A DNA stretch of 64,000 nt, taken from Vitis vinifera. Taxonomy: Eukaryota; Streptophyta; Magnoliopsida; Vitales; Vitaceae. Below the pieces are notes generated by a model, which had not been told where the DNA came from, searched no databases, and was given only the letters and a program-made list of their open reading frames with translations. Where the stretch lies: the NCBI RefSeq assembly GCF_030704535.1, contig NC_081810.1, positions 8,938,501-9,002,500 on the forward strand, read 5' to 3'. Both the position numbers and the translations under genes were made by a program. This document shows, in pieces, positions 1-12,993 of the stretch (its first letter is position 1; every line of letters begins with the position of its first letter).

Positions 1-3000
1 TTTGGTTTGGGGTTACGGAAAAATGCAACTCAGTGACAGGAAGAGATATCTTGTTCACGAAGCCAATATTTTGGATTCCACCTTTCCCATTTCGGTACGC
101 ATTGTTATGGTAAATTCATAATCACAGATGTGCTTCTTGAAGTCGTCTTTTAACAACGTTTTTAGAATGGAATGTTCCATTTCATTGCACTTTTATGTGG
201 ATAAGAGAGAAACATGCAGATTGGAGTTTTGGATTAATGGTTTTTTCTCTCAAATAAGACAATTTTTAGGAATTTTTAGATGGGTCTCGAGATCGTGTGG
301 GTGATGAAACCAAGAGAGACAGAGAAATGCTCCCAAATCAGAGAGAAGAAAAGTTTCAAATTAGGGAAATTACAACTGGTTGTTAGGTTGAGTGATTTTT
401 CATAGGTTTTAAATTCAGATTTTTTTGTCTTATTAATTTTCAGTCTCTCATGTGACATGGAAGGCTTCCTGCTGATATGGAGATAGGGTTGCAACTGACG
501 TGGAGGTATGAATAGGCAATCTAGGAACATAAAATGGAGTCAACAAAGAGTGCATGAGAAATATAATATTTTCCCCTTGTCAAATCTCGTATTTCAGTTG
601 ATTGGAGTTTGATTGTCATATTACTTTCAAATAGTCGGTCGCAAACACAACTTTTCCATCTTTCAATCTATTTATATCTGAAAAAATCCAAGTAAAATTA
701 TTGTTGGTCGTGATCATAACATCAAATATTCTATAGATAAATAATAATAAATGAGGAATATATGGCTATATATTTGGATAAAACTCATAAATGAGTCTTG
801 AAAGCATAAAATTTAGTCCTAAAAGCCAAAAAGAAAAAAGAAAAAAGAAAAGAAAAATCAGATTAGAAAAACAAATGAGAAGCTAAGCTTAATTTATTGC
901 TGTAATTGTGGCATTTAAAGCAGCCCAACCGCCTTCCTTGTGGGATGTAGCCAAACAAAAAAATCCCATTAGGCAAAATGCATCACTACCATTTCACATT
1001 ATTACACAACCAACTTCACCATCCACGTGGATATATAGGGGCTGTGTTTGGCCGCATTTTCAATATGTTAGCCAATCTTTAAGGAGTATGGTCAATAGTA
1101 TATATTAAATTTATATGAATTTATTAGAAGCTTCTCAATATGATTATATTGGTTTAGATTATTTTAAATGTTGTTGAGAAAAATATATATTTATTAATTT
1201 ATTTGAGTTATAATTTTCTCGTACCATGTCTCTCCTGCAACATTGTTTGGATTCGCATATTAACATAATAAGAAACATATGAAAGTGATTTGATACTATG
1301 TTGATCCAAAGCTTTAAGGTGATGTTTATTTTTTTGGTTTTTTGCTGAAAATAATTTGTTTTCAGAATTTAAGTTATTTGTTTTTTTACTTTTTTTTTCA
1401 TAATTTATTATAAATTTTTCATTAAATAGAAAAAACCAAAATATATAGTTTTTTTTTAAATAGAAAAAATAACATATTGTTTTTTCTTTACTTTTTAATA
1501 CTTAATAGAAATGAAATACTACAAAAACAAACAATATAATATTTAACACTATTAAACGTTAAGGTTCTATTTAAAATTAAATAAAAAAATAAACACTACC
1601 TAAATTGTTAGGAAGATGCAATCATATATATTAAATTTATATGAACGTAACACCCTATCTTTCACTCATGTGGCTCAATAATAACTATAGTTGTGTTTAC
1701 ATAAATGTCAACAAATTGTATCAAAGTAGTTGTTCAAGATTTGGATTATGTATTAGAAAAAAAAAAAATCATTATCATAAAAATTAAAACCAGCCATGTA
1801 AGGATATTGATTCATTTTTTTTGACGTAGTATTATGATTTTCCTTTGTTCATATTCCTACTCTTGTTATTATTTCCGCATATTAAACATATCCTTAAGTT
1901 ATGTTTAGAATATTAGAATAGAGAATAAGAATAGCATGTCAATTCCATTTACCATTCATTAATTGTTTGAATTGTTTTCTAGAATGAGAATGAGAACAAA
2001 AATGAAAATTTAAAATATCACTCTTGATATGATTTCAATTTCCTCTTCCATGATTCATTTTCAAGTTTATTCCAATATACCAAACACACCCTTAAACCTA
2101 TAAACTAACAAGGGAACCAAAGGGGAGAATAAATCAGGCAAATCAGGGGCTTGGGCCTAGTAATCCACACTTGATGATACATGAAGCTCAAGCCAGCTAG
2201 CAAATGCCCAAAACTCAAAATCATGATTATGCATTAAAGTTGCTTCCAAACATGCCATCTACCAATAATTAAGCCCTTTAAGAAACAATAGAATGAGAAC
2301 ACACCCAGAAAAGGAATAGCCCATCCTTCTGCAAAACCTCCATATATTAAACATCTTTCCACAAAGACAGCCATGATGGGGGGCCACCAGAGTCCATAAC
2401 CTCCTATAATGGAGTGTAGACACAGCTCACCAAAGACTGCAATCATGTTCCAGTTCTTGAAAGCAGCATTATACCAAATCACGTCCAGGTGATTCATGTC
2501 TCTCAAGTGTAAGGCCCCATCCACCAGTGGGCACATCATGTTGAGCTTATTGCATGAATGGCCTGGCCTTTGGTTCCAAAAGTTTTTATCTCCAAGTGGT
2601 AGTTCTGAGTCTAATTGAAAAGGGATAGGTGTTTGAATATGAAACTAGAGGGAAAAGGAATTAATGCTTGTTAATTGAGGTAGGATGTATAGCAACTGTC
2701 ATTCAGTTAAAAAATTAAATGATAATCTAATTATAAACTCAATAATTAAGTAAAGATAAACAAGAAAGAAAGAGTTGAAGGAGTGGAGGTGTAAGAAGTT
2801 GGAATGGCTCTGGTGCTGATCCACCTGGTCCTAATACAATTCTCACATGGGGGTGACTGCAATCTGACATGTCTCATAATGGAAAGGTAGCTTACTACTC
2901 TCTATCTGAAGCCAGCATATGCATATTCACTCACAGGTGACACTAATGAGATGGTAGAGCAGCAGGATGATTGTGTCACCATCTGAGTTGTTTGTTTGGG

Positions 3001-3227
3001 AGAGTGATCGAAGTCCCTTTTTCCTCGGCTCTTGTTATGCTCGTGGGCTTTCTAGCTAACGCTGCAGCTGAATATTGAAAGATAAAGATAAATAGATAAG
3101 TAGAAGAACAAGTGAGCACTGTTGTCCTTCATCTGACCAGCTCCCATAGTAAAATAATGAAGTAGGTAGTTTACAGGTCAGAACGAGTAAACTATATTAA
3201 TCGTCTTGAAGAAACGAACTTCCAACT
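1..3227. other. AT-rich intergenic spacer
   Basis: I see no supportable gene here. There are many homopolymer and AT runs and only short open frames. The longest (2234-2539, minus, 101 codons) has no domain I recognise and no convincing context. A short perfect inverted repeat (GGTGACAC near 2937 and GTGTCACC near 2974) lies about 250 bp before the tRNA gene. Confidence 0.6.
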
Positions 3228-3299
3228 TCCGTTGTAGTCTAGTTGGTTAGGATACTCGGCTCTCACCCGAGAGACCCGGGTTCAAGTCCCGGCAACGGA
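3228..3299 (+). tRNA. tRNA-Glu (anticodon CTC)
   Basis: This is a 72-nt cloverleaf without an intron. The acceptor stem TCCGTTG (3228-3234) pairs perfectly with CAACGGA (3293-3299). The anticodon stem CTCGG/CCGAG encloses loop CTCTCAC, giving anticodon CTC, which reads GAG (Glu). The T arm is CCGGG-TTCAAGT-CCCGG and carries the B-box. The D-arm is GTCT...GGAT with wobble pairs, as in plant tRNA-Glu. CCA is not encoded, as expected for a nuclear gene. A T-rich tract at 3304-3309 (atttttccc) could terminate RNA polymerase III. The antisense open frame across this gene is an artefact of the tRNA sequence. Confidence 0.97.
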
Positions 3300-4093
3300 A
3301 CATATTTTTCCCTGGACATTTGTTTGATTGAAAGAATGCATGAATAAACCAAACATGTTTCACCACAAATGTTCCTTCTATACTACTTTTTACATTCATT
3401 TTTAGTTGCACATTTGCTTGGTTCAAAGAATGCGTGAATTGGCAGGGTATCATGAAATTTGTAACATAGTATAAACCACTTATCAACCGTGCCTTATGCA
3501 TAGAGAACAATACTAGCAATGCCACAGATGTTTCCAGGGGAGTAGTATGGAAGGTCATGTGTCAAATTCCACTGGAAGAACAAGAGGAGGTTGTAACTTT
3601 AATTCTTTCGAGTCCAATTAATAGAGAATCAATCCCTTCAAATACGATTAATAAGAAAGCTTGGGCACTGGAAAAAATCATGGAAGATGGTCCAAAGGGC
3701 TGCCTCCAATTTAATTGGAACACAAACAACACCCAATAGATCCAAGGATGAGGCAGCGGAAAAAGAATTGGCTTCGACTGTGGCGATGCACTTATTAACA
3801 TATATAATTCTCACACACACCCACACCATGAATTCCACAATGTAAAATGGGTGTCAGATCATATAACGAAGCAAATATAAAGCCTGCTCAAAGTAAACAT
3901 TCACACCTTCTACATCATCCATATCCATATACCCCACGACTAAAAGGATTTTATAGCATATTCAACTTCCAGTCAAAATCGGCTTCAACCGGCCATAGCC
4001 ATAGAGGTGTGTGATAAACATAAAACCATACATGAAGGGGTCTCAAAAGTCTTCTCATCAACTCCAAAAATGGTGAAAGGATAACTGCCCAAA
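3300..4093. other. 3' flank of eIF2 beta, including its probable 3' UTR
   Basis: I see no further gene. The part nearest 4093 lies directly downstream of the eIF2 beta stop codon and should hold its 3' UTR. Overlapping open frames at 3557-3838 on both strands show no recognisable protein. Confidence 0.5.
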
Positions 4094-7000
4094 TCATGTT
4101 CCAGTATTCCGCCGACCAACACGAGCCACAAAACCAGCCTTGATTGGAGCAACTGATCGCCCAGAGCCGCACTGCATGCATGCACATACAAATCAAACAA
4201 TAAGATGCCTTATCTTAGAAATTGAAAACAGCATATGATCTCTTAAGCCCTAAAAATGGCCCAACCATGACCCAACCACAAGCTTCCAAGTTGGTGTATG
4301 ATAAAACGGTAGCAAGTTTAAGAGAACCAATGCAAACCTAGATCAGCCGTGCATCATTGATCAACATGCTAAATTTATCCATCTAGATGTGAGAACATTT
4401 ACTATTACACAAACCATGATGGGGATTTTCTGACGTTAAAAAAGCATCAACACTAGAGAATATTTACACATTCACTAACCAACAAAAGGGGAGTATTTTC
4501 AACAAGGCCTCAGAACAATTCATCGTCCTCTTCATGATAAGGAGATCAGACAATGTAGGCAAATTCTTTTAATCATCACAGGCCCACTCAACAGAAAGAT
4601 TCGGTCATACAAAGTGGTTCTCCTAAGAAAAAAAGCCTCCCATAATTCAATACTATAGATTCTTCTAGGATTCTTTCTTTCGTGAGTAATGCAAATGCAG
4701 ACTAGGCAAAACATGGCCACAGCAAAGAATCATCTTTTATGAGCCACATGATGAGTTGCCATAGGTGAAAACTCAGAAAAGATGAATAAAAAAACATCAA
4801 CGCTAGAGAATATTTGCATTCACTAACCAACATAAGGAGTATTTTCAACAAGGCCTCAGGACAATTCATCGTTCCATCGTTCCTCTTCATGATAAGAAGG
4901 ATCAGACGATGTAGGCAAATTCTTTTAGTCATCACAGGCCGACCCAACAAAATATTTGATCATACAAAGCAGTTCTAATAAAAAAAGCCAACCATAATTC
5001 AATACTAGCTTCTTCTAGGAAGCTTTCTTTCATGGGTAATGCAAATGCAGACTAGGCAAAACATGGGCACGGTAAAGAATCATCTTTTATGAGCCACATG
5101 ATGAGTTGCCATAGGTGAAAACCCAGGAAAGATGAATAAATTTTAAAATGTTTAGAACTAAACCCAACCAACAGAAGAGTGTTCCCTTGATTAGAAAGCC
5201 AACAAGTTCTTGAAAGAAACTTCACTTCATTGTAACCAATCCAAGAGAAATTTAACATCACAGAACCATCCAAGATTCCAGTGGATGGTTAGAAATTGAA
5301 TCCATTCTATAATTCAGAACCACCCTTAGATAATTGAATATTGTTGTCTTTGAAGACCATTCATTTAATATTACTAAGAATAAAGCAAATACCAGTACAG
5401 AAAGAAATTCCTTAATATAAATAACCTAGGAGATGGAGAGAAAGAAACAGTGCAACCAGAGGGTATAGGGACCATAAATTACCTGCTCGCATCTGAGAAA
5501 GAAGAGACGATTCTCCTTTGAAAGAATTGTGTCCGGACTTTTGCACCCAAGGCATATTACATACTCATCTGGACACACCAAATAGCCATCAAAAGAGTTA
5601 AGAATGTCATAGGCTACAAGAAACATCCATGTGTCCATCATGGCAGCAAAAATTTTGGATCTTAGGCAGATATTTGGTATAGAACACCAACCATAAAACG
5701 CTTCAAAAACCTTCACCAAGCTACTCCATGTCAACCAGCACATAATGATTGGCAGAAAACAGTATATCTATAAATGCACATAAATAAGAACCCGTTTGGC
5801 AATGATTCAAAGAAACGCTTCTAACCTTTCTAACACTTCAAAATTTTTATCATTCAATTGTTAGAAAGGTTAGAAAAGTTTTCTAAAATCAGTGCCAAAC
5901 ATGCTCTAAGACTGGGAAGAGGTTTATATGTTTATTGTTGTGGCAGGACAAGAAGTAGAACAAACCTGTTCCATCTTTAAGTTCCACGTTGCTACTAAAA
6001 GCTAAAGAAGTGCTATCAGATTTGTGCGGTAAACTGGAGAGTACTACTCAGCCAGTCTGACTAAAACATGGATTGCCATCTAAGCATCAGAATAGTATGA
6101 CCCTGGAGGTCTTCCAAACAATCTCAAGTTTATCAAATTTATCCAAAATTTGAGGATGGTACTTGGTACGGCTTGAAGCAAGCACCTCAAGAGTACAGCA
6201 TTTCACAGAAAGCATTGAACTTATTAACATTTTCTTCTCTATACAAGAGCCCTCTCATTTATCCTGTCTCCACCATGGCTGACTTTATGGGGACACAGCT
6301 GAATTTCTGAATGTGTATTCATGCATTACTGGTATTCCTCTTAGAGAATATCCATCTCTTATAGATCATTAACACAATAAATCAAATCATAATCAAATAC
6401 TTACTGATATATCTTCGCAAGATCCCTTCAAAATTCTTTGGTGCAAATCTTCCCTTCACAACTAATCTTTGCTGTCCATCAAGCGATCCACTTGTCCCAA
6501 GTTCAGCCAGCAAGAAGGCCATGACATGATCTGGCTGCCTATGCATCCTGAAAAATAAGAAAAAGATAGGCAGGTTAAATTTTGATATTTTGCTTGCCAG
6601 AACAATTTCCTAGGAAAACAACTTCAAACAACATCTAGATCCAAACATATAAACAACATCACAATCAATGAACTAGATTGCAGAACAAGGTAAAACAAGA
6701 ATTCAGAACAAGTGAATTGGAACAAATTGCTAAAGATTATACATGAATTAACAAGAATTCCCACTATGACCCTAAAACTTTTTGCAAAAAATTCCCCGAT
6801 GAAAATATATTGATAAGAGGCAGTCATGGAGTAGTTCATGTCTCAAAAGGAAAGCCAAGGCCCAAACACAGACATTGGAATCATACATTGTATGAGGAAT
6901 ATCAGATGTAGCAAATCCCCAAATCAAGAAAAGGAAAAAGGATGCAATAGGTACAGCTTATTATCCCCACACCGACACTCCTTCCCATGCTCTCTCCACC

Positions 7001-9167
7001 TTTCTGCTAATCAATAATAATTGTGGAAACATATCTTGCAAAGCAGTAGAAAACAATATTCACTAGTGATTATTATTCACCATTCTGCACATTCCTTGTT
7101 CATAAATTTAAAAACCACCGAAAATGCAAAAACATTCTTAGTTTAGAGGACATACAAAATTACCACCGAAATACAAATTAGCCAATAAATATTAAATTCC
7201 TAAAAACCATGAACTTGTTTTCTTATAGACATGATCCAAATTGGTAATAATATTACACAATAGAGTTTATTAATTAAAGTCCTTTTCTATAGGAAGCCCC
7301 CTTTACACACACACACATTACAAATGCACATGTGAGAACACACCATCGGTAAAATACCAATGCATTCCTGACATATAGAGTATCCCTACAAACGAGCAGC
7401 TGTTATTCGAACCAAAGGGAAGTCCACTGCATGCAAAGTGGGAACACAATAAAATATTTGCATACTAAAATGAGCTCAAATCAACCTGATGCAACCTAGG
7501 GCAGTAAAATGATAAACCAAACCACATAAAGCTCCTCCACAAGATATGATTCCCCCCTCCCCCACCAACATAAACAACAAGCAAAAACATATATGCATCC
7601 AAAGACATCCACAGAACATCAGAATAGACACAAGTTAATATTCAAAGGAGCTGAATGAAATTTTAATGGGTGTATTCTTAATGGAAAGAATGAAATTATC
7701 CAGTGCAAATACAGTCTTGCTAGAGCAACAGAAATCTTGCTAATTAAATATATATATAAAATAGATGAAGCAAAATAACATGAGCATACGTCTTGCACAG
7801 ATCCATGAAGTTCACAAAAACAGTTTTCTTTGTGCCTTCACGAAGGACTTGTGGGGGCCTCATAACTGTTCTCCTCCTATCTCCAGCAAGCTCTGGATTA
7901 TTCTCCCGAAGAATGTTAAACACCCTACCAAGAAGCTGCACAGTACAAAAAGGGTCAATATCCTACAAGGACTGCATCATGGTACTAATACAACATGAAT
8001 AATAATTTGGTAAAAATAAATAAATGAAGAAAGGCATATTATCATAGAATAAATAATATCAAATCAAGGATTAAAATTGCCTCCAAGCCAATTAACAAAA
8101 AGTGCTTCAAACATTAAAACCCCCTACAGTCCAATCAAACTCAACTAGCTGTAAACTTACAAACCTTAACCATCCAGCATGCTAAGTGCCAGAAGATGTT
8201 AAACTACTAATTATGATCATAATATTAAGGACACCCAACTCAAAAAACCTTTATTCACACTATCTGGAAAAAAAAAATCCTAATCAAGTTAAAATCAAAC
8301 ACATACCTCCTCATATTTGTAGTCTCGGTCACTTCCTTCCCAAGGATACCGTGGTTGTAGGACAATGCCTTCTCCTTCTTCATCCTCACCATTATGATCT
8401 AAAAGGGTAGAGAGAACCGTATCTTTAAAATTCAATTTAAGAATGTTAACATAGCAAATTTTTACTTTCAGTTTCAGATATATATGCCCTTAGAATGCTA
8501 CTCTCCTTCCAACATAGCATATTTTTTTAGTTTTTATTTCTGTAATACATTTTCTATTGGAGGCTCTAAAAATTACACTTCTTACCATCCAAATCTTCCT
8601 TGCCATCCCCACCATCGTCATTTAAGATATCAGTTTCTACCTACAAAATAACTCCAAGAATTATATATCAATTGCTGCTGAAGATGCACTATTAACAAAA
8701 CTCAAATTGTTAATTGAAAATGCCAATCCCACATACAGGTTTCTTCTTCTTCTTTTTCATACCAGAGAAGGTATTTTCAACCCCTTCAGAAACTGCAGGT
8801 GAAGAAAGGTAAGTCCCCAATAAAAAGTAATGTGTGCTAGCATTTTACAAATACTTGGAAAAAAAAAAAACCGAATCATAAAAACTAAGAAATAACTTTG
8901 TCAAACAGCCAATCACAGTTAACCATACATACCTGACAAGCTTTCGGTTTTTTCAGCCAACTTATCCACAGAATCATCTGCAGGGTCCTGAATTACAACC
9001 TTCTTCTTCTTCTTCTTCTTAGTAGGATCGAAAGGGGCAAGCTACAGAGCAACAATCCGTTTGAAAATGAATTGTACATGCAGGTATAATTATAGGTTAA
9101 ATATTAAAAGACTGAAACTTACTTCTGCCACTTCATCCTTCACTTCATTTTGATTTTCGTCTGCCAT
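4094..9167 (-). CDS. eIF2B-beta subunit of eIF2 (EIF2S2-type): Translation initiation factor eIF2 subunit beta (nine exons)
   Basis: This encodes the beta subunit of the eIF2 GTPase, which delivers Met-tRNAi to the 40S ribosome in the cytosol. The exons, from the start, are 9123-9167, 8933-9041, 8737-8792, 8586-8640, 8307-8398, 7790-7935, 6405-6547, 5483-5568 and 4094-4171. All introns are GT-AG and the phases join cleanly to 810 nt, or 269 aa, the usual plant length. The N-terminus ([13 protein letters not shown]) is followed by two lysine boxes (seven K in exon 2, six K in exon 3), which in this family bind eIF5 and eIF2B epsilon. The conserved core includes [10 protein letters not shown] and [13 protein letters not shown]-terminal zinc ribbon has Cys221, Cys224, Cys242 and Cys245, with CLGC in exon 8 and the last cysteine opening exon 9. 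The protein ends VGRRNTGT. A 5'-UTR intron probably ends at the acceptor at 9182-9183. Intron 8 carries a tandem duplication. Confidence 0.95.
4437..5138. repeat. Tandem duplication of about 350 bp inside eIF2 beta intron 8
   Basis: Two adjacent copies run from about 4437 to 4788 and 4789 to 5138. Both contain, in the same order, an 'acactagagaatattt'-like start, 'caaggcctcag', 'gcaaattctttta', 'gcaaatgcagactaggcaaa' and 'gagccacatgatgagttgcc'. Several substitutions and small indels separate them, so the duplication is not very recent. It lengthens the last intron without touching splice sites. Confidence 0.85.
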
Positions 9168-9736
9168 GATTGAACCAAAATCTGTAGGGAAAGTAAAACT
9201 AAACAAATAAACCTAATTTTCCTGAAGCATCCCATCCAAAGCTCTATCGATTGGCAAATAACATTATCACAATCAAACAAAACAACCTAATTCGAGATAC
9301 CCATTTTCTTAATTAATAAAAACCCTAACCCCACAATATACAATTAAAAAAAAGGAAATGAACTCCTCCTCCCTAATCCAAACGGATCGTAAGCCCTCAA
9401 CTCATCCCACAATGCAAACATTTGAGAAATCCATGTAACGCATATGAAATATACAATCAAACCTCATCGAGGACAGCAGAATTCACTTAAGATCTAAACC
9501 ATCGATTTACATAATAAAAACAAAGCATCAAAACACCACAAATACCAAGAACAACGAACAGATAAAATCAAATCAAAACATGGCAACTATTGAAAAGTCC
9601 ACCGGCGTAACCCTAACCCTTATTTGCAGAGTAGAAAGAAGAAAAAGGAGACCAAGATTAAGAAGGATAACGAAGGCGTACATCTGAGATTGTATGGCTT
9701 TGCGCTTATCTGTCTGACGCTGCTATCGGCTCCGAC

Positions 9737-9870
9737 TAGGGTTTCAATTTCAGATTGTATAAGTAACCACTCTTCAAGCTACCGCTATAGCCATTTATAG
9801 CTCCCCTACTGACTACGCCATGAACTGGCCTAGGCCCATCGGCCCGTTTATTTTATAATTGGGCCTGGCC
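9737..9870 (-). promoter_or_regulatory. eIF2 beta promoter: telo-box, TATA-like box and site II motifs
   Basis: Read on the minus strand, this region has site II-type TGGGCC/AGGCCC motifs at about 9831-9870, a TATA-like CTATAAATGG at about 9792-9800, and a telo-box AAACCCTA at 9737-9744. Telo-box plus site II pairing is known from plant genes of the translation machinery, which fits the downstream gene. A second telomere-like TAACCC run is near 9609-9617 in the leader. The transcription start was not determined. Confidence 0.6.
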
Positions 9871-10919
9871 TGTTTATTTAGTTAGGCCACCAGGATCTGG
9901 AGCCTTGGTCTGTTGGACTGTTTATACAGACTAGAAAAAACAACACACGAAGGCAGATCAGAAGAGGAGAAGACAGCAGATGCGTCCGTGGAGGCCATCA
10001 ATTTCTTTTCCGGCCTACTTTCTGGAATTGAAACAGAGCTAATGTACATGATGAAGATCTACAGAGAGAGATGTAAGGTGATGGGTATGAACTTGAAGCA
10101 GCCCATTTATAGTCCCTCTCATGATCTCATTGTTGGTTAAAAATAATGTCATTAAAATTTTTAATTATATTATTTATATTTATTTGACCAAAGTAGTCAA
10201 GTTGGACTTTCCATTTCCTTGGCCGTCACGTCGCGCCTATTTGTTTCTTGCGGAACAAGGACAGGGACTGCATCTCGCTGGCAAGCATTTACATTTCGGA
10301 TTCACTATTGTTGAAAAAAATTAGAGAAATTCATTCCTTCGAGGTTTTTAAATAGGTAAAATTATCATTTTTCCTTGTGGATTGATCTTTGTTCTAAAGT
10401 TCTGGACTTCATTTAAAAAAAAAAAAAAAAAGAGTAACGACGAATAAAAATATTAAAAATAAATCATTTCTTTAAAGTACTAGTGAGGGTTTTTTTTTTC
10501 TTCCAATTTTAAATTTATTTTAGTCATGTTCAACCGGATACTCTATAATAATTTTATACAAAAAAAAAAAAAAAAAGCTTATGAAAGCGTTACAAACCTC
10601 TTTAATTTAAAGCTCCAAACATCTGGTGATTAATAATAACAATTATCATAAATAAATAAAAGAATATATAAACATTTCTTTTCTTTTTTGGTCTTGAACA
10701 TGGAATTTTCAGAATGAGAAGAAATTATATATATATGTATTAAAATATAAAATTAATATACTTATGATTTATAAAATGACATATTAATATTATTATAAAT
10801 CAAAATTTGATCTGGAAACTCATATTCTTGGGTAAGTGTGAAATGGGATCATTTAATTTATTATAATATGAAGCTTTTATTAAGTTTAATAAAAATATTT
10901 TCACTAAATCTTGGTTTGG
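9871..10919. other. Intergenic spacer
   Basis: I see no supportable gene. A 75-codon open frame at 9913-10140 (plus) has no recognisable family and lies close to the eIF2 beta promoter. A-runs occur at about 10415-10432 and 10560-10576. Confidence 0.5.
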
Positions 10920-10924
10920 ACTCT

Positions 10925-11335
10925 AGATAGCATATTCAACTTCCAGACCCACCAGCCTTGATTGGAGCAACTGGTCGCCCAGAGCCACACTGCATGCATG
11001 CACATACAAATCAAACAATAAGATGCCTCATCAAACAGCATATGATCTCTTAAAGCCCTAAAAATGGCACAACCATGACCCAACCACAAGCTTCCAAGTT
11101 GGTAGCAAGTTTAAGAGAAGCAATGCAAACCTAGATCAGTCCTGCATCATTGATCAACATGCTAAATTTATCCATCTAGATGTGAGAACATTTACTACTA
11201 CACAAACCATGATGGGATTTGCCGACATTAAAAAAGCGTCAACACTAGAGAATATTTACAGAGTCACTAACCAACAAAAGGGGATAGTATTTTCAGCAAG
11301 GCCTCAGAGCAATTCATCGTTCCTCTTCGTAGCAA
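10925..11335 (-). pseudogene. Ectopic fragment of the eIF2 beta 3' end (part of exon 9 plus intron 8)
   Basis: This stretch matches 3957-4535 of the intact gene in the same orientation. It holds the start of the terminal exon (acceptor GCATGCAG, then codons for CGSGRPVAPIKAG) followed upstream by intron 8 sequence. About 150 bp are missing relative to the gene: the copy jumps from the middle of exon 9 (KAG) straight to 'ctggaagttgaatatgc', which in the gene lies beyond the stop codon. It therefore lacks the end of the zinc ribbon region and the stop. It sits about 1.8 kb upstream of the start codon of the intact gene and cannot encode a protein alone. Its other end is disrupted by the solo LTR. 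Confidence 0.85.
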
Positions 11336-11373
11336 AAAATACAATAAAAACCAAAATATCAGGAAAGCAAGAC

Positions 11374-12950
11374 TGTCACGCCCCAAGACCCACTCCAAGG
11401 GCGTGACGGTCATTTCACACCTCAAACCCGAAGGCTTAAAGAATAATCTGACCCAAACAGTCATATTGTAACTGGATGATACCAATTACCAAATACCTGC
11501 TCAGAGTAGCGGAAACAAAATCTAAAATCCTCAAAGTTCAATTTCCAAATAACTTCCAAATACCAAAAGATCCAAAATAACATAACTAATAGTTAAACAA
11601 AATCCAACATAAAATCCTAAGTCAAATCCTAATGATGACCATTCCTCAGCCTAGCCATCACTCCTCACCCGAACTAAGAGTACCTGAAAAATTTTCAACA
11701 ACTGGGAATGAGCTCACAGCCCAATAAGGAATATTAATGCAATTCATGGATCAAATATTTTCATTTCAAATAGGAGATATCAATTTTTTTTTTCTCATCA
11801 AATATCAGAGTTTCAAAAATACCAATATATTCAAAATTCAACCAACCAATTTCATATCAAATTCAAACACTTTCACATCAGACTCAATCAAATCCATTCA
11901 ATTTTTCATTACTCTGGTTATCAAATGTCAAATGCCCAGTTAGGTGGGACTTTTCAAATGGGTGGCTAGCCTCAAATTGTTCCTGGTGGACGGAACCAAA
12001 CACTACTAGTACTAGTAACCTCTAACCGAAACCCCTAGAGGCTGGGGTCCAAATCAATTACATTCCCACCATGAAATGTAAATGTCAACTATTATATCCC
12101 GTTAACAGGGCCGAATAGTCAACTATTATATCCCGTTGACAAGGGCCAAATAAACCAGAATGATGTTTTTGTTCAAGTATTCAAATTTACACAACATAAT
12201 ATCTTCATATTTTGTGTCATAAATAAAACAAAATATTCCAACATAATATTTAGTGCAAAACAGTTTGATCCATGCATGATAACAAAATATCATTTTCTTT
12301 TCCACAATTCAAAATAACATATAAAATAATTTAATTTTATAAATATTACATTAACTTCCCTTACCTCAAAAGAAGTCCTTGAAAGCTTGGGAGAAGAATA
12401 ATTCTGAAAAAATATAATCTACTCTTCACCTAATATAACATAAGAGAAACAATTATTACTATTTATTTATGATTTAACTAATCTATTCCTTATTTAAAAA
12501 AACTAATAAATTCCCAATTTGTTTCTAATAACACCTTACTAATTGAATTAAATTATAACTTTATTTCGTTATAAAATTCTATATATATATATTGCTAAAT
12601 CTCTTATTCTATTTATTACAAAAATACCATTATTACTATTATCTTATTTATAAATCTAAAACTAAATATTATTATTTTAATTAATCAATTCAAAAGCCAC
12701 TCAATGTCTCGGGTATACCAAACAAAACCAAAAAAACAACTTTTTTTTTTTTTTTTCATTTCCATCAAGATATAAGCCAAGCCCCTTTTTCCCCACTGGA
12801 AATTGGTGAGAAAAAACCATTCACCCCACTGGTGGATGAGAAATTATATATATATATATATATATAAAGGCTCATGTCTCGGGTACACCAAACCAAACAA
12901 AAAAAAAAGCAAGTTTAGTTTTTTTTTTTTTTCCTTTCATTGCCATCATC

Positions 12951-12993
<43 letters not shown>

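Noticed and set aside
2234-2539. 101-codon minus-strand frame with hydrophobic stretches
   Set aside because: No family recognised, no supporting splice or promoter context, and length compatible with chance.
3247-3558. 103-codon minus-strand open frame ending CRDLNPGLSGESRVS
   Set aside because: Its C-terminus is the antisense of tRNA-Glu, a well-known source of false protein predictions. Nothing else in it is recognisable.
5426-5743. 105-codon frame containing [20 protein letters not shown]
   Set aside because: The recognisable part is exon 8 of eIF2 beta. The upstream and downstream residues are intron read-through.
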